7,212 bases of DNA from contig MHGT01000011.1 in the NCBI GenBank assembly GCA_001805695.1, forward strand, positions 1,787 to 8,998. The letters are read 5' to 3'. Below, piece by piece: positions 1 through 7,212 of this stretch; the first letter of the stretch is position 1; each line of letters starts with the position of its first letter. The DNA comes from Omnitrophica WOR_2 bacterium RIFCSPHIGHO2_02_FULL_67_20. GTDB lineage: Bacteria > Omnitrophota > Gorgyraeia > Aquiviventales > Aquiviventaceae. The position numbers and the translations under genes were made by a program. The notes below the pieces were generated by a model that saw only the letters and a list, made by a program, of their open reading frames with translations, was not told the origin of the DNA and ran no database searches.

Positions 1-64
1 CGGCGGCGCCGGCGGGTCAGGGGCGGTTCTCGTGTGGGAATATCGCTGAACGGTGAGATGAGCA

Positions 65-105
65 GGTGTCAGACGCCTTTCCCGCTTTGAAAAGTGTCTG
101 ACACC
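65..105. repeat. Inverted repeat (hairpin) with GGTGTCAGAC arms
   Basis: The outer arms GGTGTCAGAC (65-74) and GTCTGACACC (96-105) are perfect reverse complements. Pairing continues inward through one G-T wobble (75/95), one mismatch (77/93) and four more pairs, giving 17-base arms around a 7-base loop at 82-88. Each arm is also close to a palindrome in its own right, of the form GGTGTC-W-GACACC. Left-arm position 75 and right-arm position 94 region each carry one deviation from that ideal. No run of T follows, so it is not a classical Rho-independent terminator. From memory, GGTGTCWGACACC hairpins recur between genes in several bacterial groups, sometimes near REP-associated Y1 transposases. 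No transposase gene is visible here. Confidence 0.75.
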
Positions 106-117
106 GGCGTATGTCGA

Positions 118-143
118 GTAACAGTTACCGGGGTAGCTGTTAC
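118..143. repeat. Inverted repeat (hairpin) with GTAACAG arms
   Basis: GTAACAG (118-124) pairs with CTGTTAC (137-143). The stem continues through one T-G wobble (125/136) and four more pairs to give 12-base arms with a two-base centre GG. Both arms resemble the self-palindrome GGTAAC-W-GTTACC. GTAACAGTTAC at 118-128 is an exact 11-base version, and 132-144 is a 13-base version with one mismatch. It lies 12 bases after the hairpin at 65-105 and shares its skeleton GGTNNCWGNNACC, so the two may be parts of one element. No T-run follows. Confidence 0.7.
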
Positions 144-179
144 CGCGGACGTTTGGTGTGATTTCGCAGATTGTGAGCT

Positions 180-209
180 GATGACGCTGATAGAACTATC
201 GGCGTAATC
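180..209. repeat. Inverted repeat with ACGCTGATAG arm
   Basis: ACGCTGATAG (184-193) pairs with CTATCGGCGT (196-205), with one T-G wobble at 188/201 and a two-base centre. After a mismatch at 183/206, three more pairs extend the dyad to 180-209. It is about 100 bases upstream of the MarC-family start, so it could be a protein-binding dyad or a hairpin. Nothing in the sequence decides between these. Confidence 0.5.
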
Positions 210-272
210 GATCCAAAATCTGTGTAATCATCAATAATTGTCAGATTCAGACAGCACCGACGCTTCCTCCAG

Positions 273-302
273 CTAGCAGCCCGCCGCGACTCCCGCTATA
301 AT
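273..302 (+). promoter_or_regulatory. Probable sigma-70 promoter of the MarC-family gene
   Basis: A perfect -10 hexamer TATAAT lies at 297-302, in a tract that is otherwise GC-rich. The best -35 candidate is CTAGCA at 273-278 with an 18-base spacer; it matches TTGACA at only three of six positions. Transcription would begin near 308-310, right at the ATG at 311, which predicts a leaderless or nearly leaderless mRNA. This fits the absence of a usable Shine-Dalgarno site: the only purine run, AAGG at 305-308, is two bases from the ATG. The -10 call is strong and the -35 is weak. Confidence 0.55.
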
Positions 303-310
303 GTAAGGCC

Positions 311-889
311 ATGGACCTCTTCTGGCTTGCGTTCATCCCGCTGTTCGTCGCCTTCGACGGCCTCGGTCTGCTGCCGGTCTACTGGGCGCTGACCGACCGG
401 CTCGCACCGGCCGGCCGCCGCCGGGCGGTGACCGAGGCGGTCATGACCGCCGCCATCGTGGCGGTGGCGTTCCTCCTCGTCAGCCGCTTCGTGTTCAGCC
501 TGATGGGGCTGACGGTGTCCGACGTCATGATCGCGGGCGGCCTCATCCTCATCGTCCTCTGCCTGAGGGAATTGCTGCTGCCGGAAAAGCCCGCGAAGCT
601 GGACTCGCCGAGCCCCGGGGTCGTGCCGCTCGGCGTACCCCTGCTCTCGGGGCCGGCGGTGATGACCACGGTGCTGCTCGTGCGCGACCACTACGGCTGG
701 CAGGTGACGCTGGCGGCGCTCGCCGCGAACATGGCGGTCATCTGGGTGATCTTAAGCGGCGCCGAACGGCTCATGCGGTGGGTCGGCCGCGAAGGCTCGC
801 AGGTGATCTCGAAGATCTCCAGCCTCATCCTGACCGCCTTCGGGGTCATGCTCATCCGGCACGGCGTGCTCATGGCGCTGAGGAAATGA
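311..889 (+). CDS. MarC family integral membrane protein
   Basis: A 192-residue, strongly hydrophobic protein of the MarC (UPF0056) family. Six membrane segments can be drawn, at about residues 1-27, 41-66, 70-91, 104-124, 131-150 and 167-188, the expected family topology. The first helix carries FVAFDGLGLLPVYWALT, matching the family's D-P/G-x-G-x-x-P-x-F region. AGGLILIVLCLREL (75-88) and PLGVPLLSGPAVMTT (106-120) match the two other conserved stretches. Family members are usually about 190-220 residues, so it is full length. MarC proteins sit in the inner membrane. Their transport substrate is not established, and the old link of E. coli MarC to multiple antibiotic resistance was not upheld. 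The ATG at 311 is the only sensible start, because an in-frame TAA sits at 299-301. It has its own TATAAT box and is followed at once by a dispersed repeat, so it is probably a single-gene unit or the head of a loose cluster. Family call is confident; cellular role unknown. Confidence 0.88.
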   Translation: MDLFWLAFIPLFVAFDGLGLLPVYWALTDRLAPAGRRRAVTEAVMTAAIVAVAFLLVSRFVFSLMGLTVSDVMIAGGLILIVLCLRELLLPEKPAKLDSPSPGVVPLGVPLLSGPAVMTTVLLVRDHYGWQVTLAALAANMAVIWVILSGAERLMRWVGREGSQVISKISSLILTAFGVMLIRHGVLMALRK

Positions 890-893
890 TTTC

Positions 894-973
894 GAGGACG
901 CAGATGACCGCTGAGAACAGGGGTCTTATCTGCGGACATCTGCGCTCTTCAATCTGCGGCGATCTGCGTCCTC
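894..973. repeat. Dispersed intergenic inverted repeat, copy A
   Basis: GAGGACGCAGAT (894-905) and ATCTGCGTCCTC (962-973) form a perfect 12-base inverted repeat. Partial pairing continues inward through CCGC (908-911) with GCGG (956-959). The right half carries four ATCTGCG units starting at 928, 938, 952 and 962. The left half has only GCAGAT and a degenerate CGCTGA. It starts 4 bases after the MarC-family stop and ends 25 bases before the glgC ATG, so it makes up most of that gap. The same element occurs at 2251-2348. The two share 19 of the first 21 bases and 18 of 20 in a central block (GTCTTATCWGCGGWCATCTG, 923-942 here). No T-run follows, so it is not a standard terminator. It would be transcribed into the glgC leader if transcription runs through from MarC. 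Confidence 0.85.
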
Positions 974-998
974 CTCATCCTAACTGGTCAGTGAGACG

Positions 999-2249
999 AT
1001 GCGACGGGTGCTGACGTTTGTCCTCGCCGGAGGCAAGGGCGAGCGGCTGCTGCCGCTGACCAAGGACCGCGCCAAGCCGGCGGTGCCCTTCGGCGGGATC
1101 TACCGGATCATCGACTTCACACTCTCCAACTGCATCAACTCCGGCATCCGGAAGATCCACGTCCTGATCCAGTACAAGTCGATCTCGCTCCAGCGGCACC
1201 TGCAGATGGGATGGCACCTGTTCGATGGCGAGCTGGGCGAGTACATCGACGTCATCCCCGCCCAGCAGCGGACCGGCGAGTACTGGTACCGCGGCACGGC
1301 AGACGCCATCTTTCAGAACATCTACTCGATTGAGCAGGAACGGCCGGAGCATGTCCTGATTCTGGCCGGCGATCATGTCTACAAGATGAACTACGCCGAG
1401 ATGGCTGAGTTCCACCGGGCGCACGGGGCCGAGGTGACCGTCGGCGTCATCGAGATGGACCAGTCGCGGGCGCGCGGGCTCGGCATCGTGGAGGTCAGTC
1501 GCGAAGGCCGGATCGTGGGCTTCGAGGAGAAGCCCGCGCGTCCGAAAACCATCCCAGGGCACCCCGACCGCTGCTACGTTTCGATGGGCATCTACCTCTT
1601 CAACCGCGAGCTGCTGGAGCAGGCACTCATCGGCGACGCCAAGCGGGAAGCGAGCAGCCACGACTTCGGCCGCGATGTCATCCCGGCCGTCGCGCGCAAC
1701 GTCAAGGTCATGGCGTACAACTTCAAGGATGAGAACAAGAAGGAATCGAAGTACTGGCGGGACATCGGGACGCTGGACGCCTACTACGAGGCCAACATGG
1801 ACCTCGTGCAGGTGACGCCCCAGTTCAACCTGTACGACCGCGACTGGCCCATCCGGACCTACCACGAGCAGTGGCCGCCGGCCAAGACCGTCTTCGCCGA
1901 TGAGGCGACCGGCCGGGTCGGCTCGGTGCTCGATTCGCTCATCGCCTCCGGCTGCATCATCAGCGGCGGCCAGATCCTGCGCTGCATCCTCTCCCCGGAC
2001 GTCCGGGTGAACAGCTACGCGCAGGTGGAGGACTCGATCCTCATGGAGCACGTCGAGGTGGGCCGCTACGCGAAGATCCGCCGGGCCATCATCGACAAGG
2101 ACGTCGTGATCCCGCGTTACGCCGAAATCGGCTACCACCTCGAGGAGGACCACCGCCGGTTCCAGGTGACCGAATCGGGCATCGTGGTGGTCGCGAAAGG
2201 CACCGTCATCGAGGAGCCCCGGCCGGCGGAGTCGCTCGTCGGAACATGA
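999..2249 (+). CDS. glgC: Glucose-1-phosphate adenylyltransferase (ADP-glucose pyrophosphorylase)
   Basis: Makes ADP-glucose and pyrophosphate from ATP and glucose 1-phosphate, the committed step of bacterial glycogen synthesis in the cytoplasm. At 416 residues it is near the family's usual 400-430. Residues 1-270 form the nucleotidyltransferase domain: LAGGKGERLLPLT (9-21), AKPAVPFGG (25-33), RGTADAI (98-104), LAGDHVY with the catalytic Asp at 125, FEEKP with the sugar-phosphate-binding Lys at 178, and YWRDIGT (252-258) with the metal-binding Asp. Residues from about 295 on form the left-handed beta-helix domain (RVNSYAQVEDSIL). It closely resembles the Enterobacterial enzyme but starts about 16 residues later. 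The position of the E. coli fructose-1,6-bisphosphate-linked Lys39 is Asp23 here by hand alignment, so its activator may differ. An in-frame TAA at 981-983 excludes a much earlier start. No clear Shine-Dalgarno is visible. No other glycogen gene is in the window. Confidence 0.96.
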   Translation: MRRVLTFVLAGGKGERLLPLTKDRAKPAVPFGGIYRIIDFTLSNCINSGIRKIHVLIQYKSISLQRHLQMGWHLFDGELGEYIDVIPAQQRTGEYWYRGTADAIFQNIYSIEQERPEHVLILAGDHVYKMNYAEMAEFHRAHGAEVTVGVIEMDQSRARGLGIVEVSREGRIVGFEEKPARPKTIPGHPDRCYVSMGIYLFNRELLEQALIGDAKREASSHDFGRDVIPAVARNVKVMAYNFKDENKKESKYWRDIGTLDAYYEANMDLVQVTPQFNLYDRDWPIRTYHEQWPPAKTVFADEATGRVGSVLDSLIASGCIISGGQILRCILSPDVRVNSYAQVEDSILMEHVEVGRYAKIRRAIIDKDVVIPRYAEIGYHLEEDHRRFQVTESGIVVVAKGTVIEEPRPAESLVGT

Positions 2250-2250
2250 G

Positions 2251-2348
2251 GAGGACGCAGATTGCCGCTGATCGAAGAACGCAGATGATCGCAGATAGAG
2301 TCTTATCAGCGGTCATCTGTACCGCGATCTGCGGTCATCAGCGTCCTC
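2251..2348. repeat. Dispersed intergenic inverted repeat, copy B
   Basis: This is the longer copy of the element seen at 894-973. GAGGACGCAGAT (2251-2262) faces ATCAGCGTCCTC (2337-2348), one mismatch in 12. A further C-G pair lies outside at 2250/2349. Pairing resumes at CCGCTGATCG (2265-2274) with CGATCTGCGG (2325-2334). An inner stem pairs 2282-2296 with 2305-2319 (one mismatch, one wobble) around an 8-base loop at 2297-2304. The whole element therefore folds almost end to end. Right-half units begin at 2305, 2315, 2327 and 2337, so they are 10, 12 and 10 bases apart. It begins one base after the glgC stop and ends 16 bases before the thiG ATG, just before that gene's Shine-Dalgarno site. 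No T-run is present. Function unknown; mRNA 3'-end protection, attenuation or selfish spread are all possible. Confidence 0.87.
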
Positions 2349-2351
2349 CAC

Positions 2352-2357
2352 GGAAGG
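2352..2357 (+). promoter_or_regulatory. Ribosome binding site of thiG
   Basis: GGAAGG lies seven bases before the ATG at 2365. It is the clearest Shine-Dalgarno site in the window and fixes the thiG start. It begins three bases after the outer stem of repeat copy B (the stem ends at 2349), so folding of that repeat could leave it exposed or hinder ribosome entry. Confidence 0.7.
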
Positions 2358-5300
2358 TCATATCATGACAACAGCCAGTCAGGCAGTGGGCGAAGCAGGA
2401 TTGCGGATCGGCGAGCTCACGCTTGCCTCGCGGCTCATCGTGGGAACGGGCAAGTACGCGAGTCTGGAGCTCATGCGCTCGGCGATCGAGGCCTCGGGGG
2501 CCGAGATGGTCACCGTCGCGGTGCGCCGGCTGGGGTTGGACCAGCCGCAGCAGGAAAGCTTGCTGGATTATCTCGACCGGTCGCGGATCACGCTGCTGCC
2601 CAACACCGCCGGCTGCTACACCGCGGAGGACGCCGTCCGGACCGCGCGCCTCGGCCGGGAAGCGGGCTTCTCGAACCTGGTGAAGCTGGAAGTCATCGGC
2701 GACCAGAAGACGCTGCTGCCTGACACCGAGGCACTCCTCGCGGCGACCCGGGTGCTGGTCAAGGAAGGCTTCATCGTCATGCCGTACACGAACGACGATC
2801 CCATCGTCGCGAAGAAACTGGAAGACGCGGGTGCTGTGTGCGTGATGCCGCTGGCCGCTCCCATCGGCTCGGGCCAGGGCATCCTGAACCCGCTGCCCAT
2901 CCGGTTCATCCTGGAGGCGGTGTCGGTGCCGGTCATCGTGGACGCCGGGGTCGGCACGGCCTCGGACGCTGCGGTGGCCATGGAGCTGGGCTCGGACGGC
3001 GTCCTGATGAACACGGCGATCGCGCTCGCCCGGGATCCGGTGAAGATGGCGGGAGCGATGCGGCTGGCGGTCGAGGCGGGCCGGCTGGCCTATGAGGCCG
3101 GCCGGATCCCGAAGAAGCCGTACGCCGCGGCATCGAGCCCATCGGAGGGGCTTGTGGCCAGACCGATCCGCGCATGACCATGCAGCCGGAGGCGTCGCCG
3201 CCGGCCGCGCCGGCGGATGCGCTACTCGTCCGCTCCGGGGAGCTGCGCGGCGTCCTGCGCAACGTCTACGCCTGTTACTTCCTCTCCGGCGCCTTAGGCC
3301 TCATCTACCAGGTGCTGTGGCTGCGCAAGCTGCTGCTCGTCTTCGGCAGCACCGTGCACGCCGTGAGCACCGTGCTTACCGTGTTCTTCGGCGGCCTGGC
3401 CCTGGGCAGCTGGCTCTTCGGCCGGCTCATCGACCGCCGCCGGCTGGACGCCGGCCTGCGCTGGTACGCGCTGCTGGAGCTGGGCATCGGCGTCTACGCC
3501 TTCGTCACGCTGCCGCTCTTTGACATGATCCAGGGGGTCTACATCCCGATCTTCCGCGACTCGGGCTTCTCGCCGAGGGTGCTCGTCGGCGCGTCGTTCG
3601 CCTGCTCGGCGGCCATCCTGCTCCTGCCCACCGTCCTGATGGGCGGGACGTTCCCCCTGCTGAGCCGCTTCCTCATCCGCACGAGCGGCGAGCGCGGCGT
3701 CAAGATCGCCAGTCTCTACGGCATCAACACGGCGGGTGCCATGGCGGGGACGCTCTTCGTCTATTACGCCGGGCTGCCGGTGCTGGGGCTCACCCGCACG
3801 CTCCAGTGCGCGGGCATCCTCAACCTCGGCATCGGGATGCTCTGCCTCACCTTCGACCGCCACCTGCAGGCGCTCGGGTTCCACCCCGCCCGCGCCGCGT
3901 CGCAACGCGAAGCCGGCGCATCCGCTGAAGTCCCCGGCGCTGCGCGCTGGCTCTTCCTCGCGTTCGGGCTCTCGGGCTTCTCGGCGATGGTCTACGAGGT
4001 GGCCTGGACGCGCGCGCTGAGCCTGGTCGTGGGCAGCTCGACCTACGCCTTCTGCATCATGCTGGCGACCTTTCTCGGCGGCATGGCGCTCGGCAGCGGC
4101 CTTGCACGCCGGCACCTGCGGCGCGCGGCAGGCACCATCGGGTTTTTCATCGCCGTTGAGCTGGCACTCGGCGCGTACGGCCTCATTTCGATCCCGCTCT
4201 TCAGCCAGCTCCCCGAGTGGCTGGTGACGCTCTGGCCGCTGAACCACTCCTTCACGGCGATCTCCTGGCTGCAGTTTTCGCTGTGCAGCTTCGCGATGCT
4301 CATGCCGACGCTGCTGATGGGCGTGCTGTTTCCCGTGGTCAGCGACCTCCTCACCAGCCGGTTCGCCCGGCTCGGACAGCGCTTGGGCAACGCGTACGCC
4401 ATCAACACGCTCGGCGGTATTGCCGGCTCGTTCCTCAGCGGCTTCGTCCTCATCCCGCGCTGGGGCCTGCCGTGGGCCATCGTTTGCGCGGCACTCGTCA
4501 ACCTGCTCGCCGCGGCAGTGCTTCATGTCAGTCTCAATCGGAACCCCGGCCTGGTCGACCGGATGGCGGCAGGAGCCGCGTGGTTGGGCATGGCAGGCGC
4601 GCTGAGCGCGCTGATCATCGTCCCCTCGTGGAAACGGCAGGTGTTTGCAGCCGGGGTCTACCTGAACCCGGAGGCGTACCGCGCCACCTCCGTCGCGAAG
4701 GGAGTGGCGGGATCGACGCTGCTCTTTTACCGCGACAGCCTCAACGCGACGGTGAGCGTCCACCGACTGGGCGAAACGATCTTCCTGAAGGTGGGCGGCA
4801 AGACCGACGCCTCCAACGGCATCGACATGGGCACGCAAGTGCTCTCGGCGCACATCCCGCTGCTGCTGCATCCGGACCCGAAGCGCGTGCTGGTCATCGG
4901 GCTGGGGAGCGGCGTCACGCTCGGCCACGCCGGCCGCCATCCGGTCACCGCGCTGCACTGCGCGGAGATCGATGAAGCGGTGATCGAGGGGGCGCGGTTC
5001 TTCAAGGACTACAACTACGGCGTCCACGACGACCCGCGCACCCGCATCTTCGCGGCCGACGGCCGCAACGTCCTGCTGGCCAGCCCCGAGCAGTACGACG
5101 TCATCATCTCCGAGCCGTCCAACCCGTGGATGGCGGGGATCGCGTACCTCTTCACCCGGGAGTTCTACGGGCTGGCCAAGCAGCGGCTCGCTCCGGGCGG
5201 CGTCATGTGCCAGTGGCTCCAGCTCTACCGCATCTTCCCGAGCGACGCGAAGCTCATGCTCAAGACATTCCACGACGCGTTCCCGTACGTGTCCGTCTGG

Positions 5301-7212
5301 TCCTCCGTGCCCGGCGACCTGCTCCTCGTCGGCTCGATGGAGCCGCACACGACGAGTGTGGCGCGGCTGCGAGAACGGATGGCGAACCCCGCCGTCAGGG
5401 ACGCGCTGGCGACGGTCAAGGTAGACCGGCCGGAGCTCCTGCTCCAGCTCTTCTGGCTGGGGAACCGCGAGGTCGAGCAGCTGACGCAGGACATCTTCCG
5501 GCTGCATGAGGATGACCAGCCCTCGGTGGAGTTCAACGCGCCGCGGTCGCTCTACGCCGAGGGCGCCTTCCAGCTCAACTACGGCGGGCTCGAGCGGTTC
5601 AAGAGCGCGCCCGCGGCGATCGCGCCGGACTACGACCCGGCGCTGGAGAACGGCGAATTCCTCCGCTCGCTCGCGCTGCTCTGGGGCGCGCGCGAGGAGC
5701 TCGAGAGGGAGCTGCAGGCCGACAAGCGGCTCGTCGAATTGGAGCCGCTTGCGGGCGATGCGTGGATGCAGCTGGGCCAGGTCTCGCTGAAGATGCGCCA
5801 GCCGCTCCGCGCCGCGGCGGCGTTCGAACACGCCGCGGCCTTGGAGCCGAAGGATCCAGAAGCGCGGCGCCTGTTGGCCAAGCTGCGCTGGGAGCAGGGG
5901 CTGGCCGACGAAGCGGAACAGCTCTATAGGCAGGCCGCCGTGCTCGGGCCTCCGGCCGAGACGTTCGCCGCGGAGCTGGGCGACTTTTTCGCGTTCCGGA
6001 AGGTGCCGCGCCTCGCGGCCGAATACTACCGCTCCGCGCTCTCGCAGGGCGGAGGGAGCCGCCCGGAGCTCATCCTGGCGTTCGGGAACACGCTGAAGGA
6101 GCTGGGCGCGTGGCAGGAAACGGAGCAGCTCATCGGCTCCGGCGTCTCGGCGTTTCCCTCAGAGGCGGCGCTGCCGCTCTTGATGGGCGAGGCGCTGCTG
6201 GCGCAGCGGCGCTGGCAGGAGGCGCTCCCATGGTTCCAGCGCACACTGGCGGTCTCGCCGAAGAGCGCCGACGCGTACTACGGCCTCGGGCGCGCGGCGC
6301 TCGGTCTGGGCGGGCGGGAAGAAGCGGCCCGGCAGCTGGCGCGCGCCCTGCGGGTCGACCCGTACCACGTCGAGGCGGCGCGTCTCTTACAGGAGCTGCG
6401 CCGTTCGGGTACAATGGATTCATCCGATAAAGCAGATGCCACGAACGATCAAACAAGATAAATCAGATTTATCCGGTCAAATCGCAGCCCGGACCTACCG
6501 CGTCGCTGTGATCCCCGGCGACGGCACCGGGCCGGAAGTCCTCGCCGAGGGCCGCAAGGTCCTCGAGGCCCTGGCCCGGCGGGAGAACTTCCGCCTCGAC
6601 TGGCGGGCCTACGACCTGGGCGGCGAGCGGTACCTGAAGACCGGCGAGACGCTGCCGGACGCGGTCCTCAAGGAGCTGCGCGGGGTCAACGCCATCTACC
6701 TCGGCGCCATCGGCCACCCGGGCGTGAAGCCGGGCATCCTGGAGCAGGGCATCCTGCTCAAGCTGCGCTTTGAGCTGGACCAGTACATCAACCTCAGGCC
6801 GGTCAAGCTCTACCCGGGGGTCTGGACGCCGCTGCGGGACAAGACGCCGGAGCAGATCGACTTCGTCGTCGTGCGCGAGAACACCGAGGGGCTCTACGCC
6901 GGCGTTGGCGGCTTCCTGCGCAAGGGCACGCCGGGCGAGGTCGCGCTCCAGACGTCGGTGAACACGCGGCACGGTGTCGAGCGGTGTATCCGCTTCGCCT
7001 TTGAATTCACCCGGAAGCGCGGGAAGGCAAGGAAACTGACGCTGTGCGGCAAGACGAACGTGCTGACCTACGCGCACGACCTGTGGCAGCGGGTGTTCAC
7101 GGACGTGGCCGCGGAGTACCCCGACATCCAGACCGGCTACACGCACGTCGACGCCTGCTGCATGTGGATGGTGAAGAACCCGGAGTGGTTCGACGTCATC
7201 GTGACCGACAAC

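Larger units (their letters stand above)
1..310. other. Intergenic region with hairpins, no recognised gene
   Basis: No frame gives a credible coding region. The first 50 bases are very GC-rich and could hold the last codons of an upstream gene: the three + strand frames stop at 47-49, 54-56 and 88-90. None of those short tails is recognisable. From about 110 to 260 the sequence becomes clearly AT-richer than the rest of the window. It holds three separate hairpins (65-105, 118-143, 180-209) and a short direct repeat, GTAATC at 204-209 and 224-229, one copy every 20 bases. The region ends in the TATAAT promoter of the MarC-family gene. Hairpin-rich, AT-shifted DNA like this often marks dispersed repeats or the remnant of a small mobile element, but that is inference. 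Confidence 0.6.

Overview
The window is a GC-rich stretch of bacterial chromosome. Five genes lie on the + strand, all head to tail, and there is no convincing minus-strand gene. Base composition and codon use suit a high-GC free-living bacterium. A proteobacterium or one of the soil and groundwater candidate lineages (NC10/Rokubacteria-like, Nitrospirota, Acidobacteriota) would fit, but the window has no marker gene to decide. All five proteins are recognisable, and most of the genes are housekeeping or metabolic.

Layout. Positions 1-310 hold no recognisable gene. This AT-richer stretch contains three hairpins (65-105, 118-143, 180-209) and then a perfect TATAAT box only 8 nt before the first start codon. 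Positions 311-889 encode a six-helix MarC-family membrane protein. Positions 999-2249 encode GlgC, glucose-1-phosphate adenylyltransferase (glycogen synthesis). Positions 2365-3177 encode ThiG, thiazole synthase (thiamine synthesis). Positions 3174-6461 encode a 1095-residue fusion: a duplicated membrane region, a spermidine-synthase-like methyltransferase-fold domain and a TPR tail. From 6436 to the window edge is the first 259 codons of a 3-isopropylmalate dehydrogenase-like enzyme (probably LeuB), whose start overlaps the end of the fusion gene.

The gaps between MarC and glgC and between glgC and thiG are each almost filled by a copy of one dispersed inverted repeat. It begins GAGGACGCAGAT, ends in its near or exact reverse complement, and is built from short GCAGAT/ATCTGCG units. 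The downstream copy (98 nt) folds nearly end to end. The upstream copy (80 nt) looks like a deletion derivative of it.

How the genes work together. There is no obvious single pathway. thiG and the fusion gene share an ATGA stop/start and are probably translated together. The LeuB-like gene overlaps the fusion gene by 26 nt but has its own plausible promoter inside the fusion gene's tail. I found no defence system, CRISPR array, tRNA, rRNA or complete mobile element. The points most worth a second look are the two repeat families, the altered active site of the spermidine-synthase-like fusion, and the unusual start-site architecture of the MarC and LeuB-like genes.
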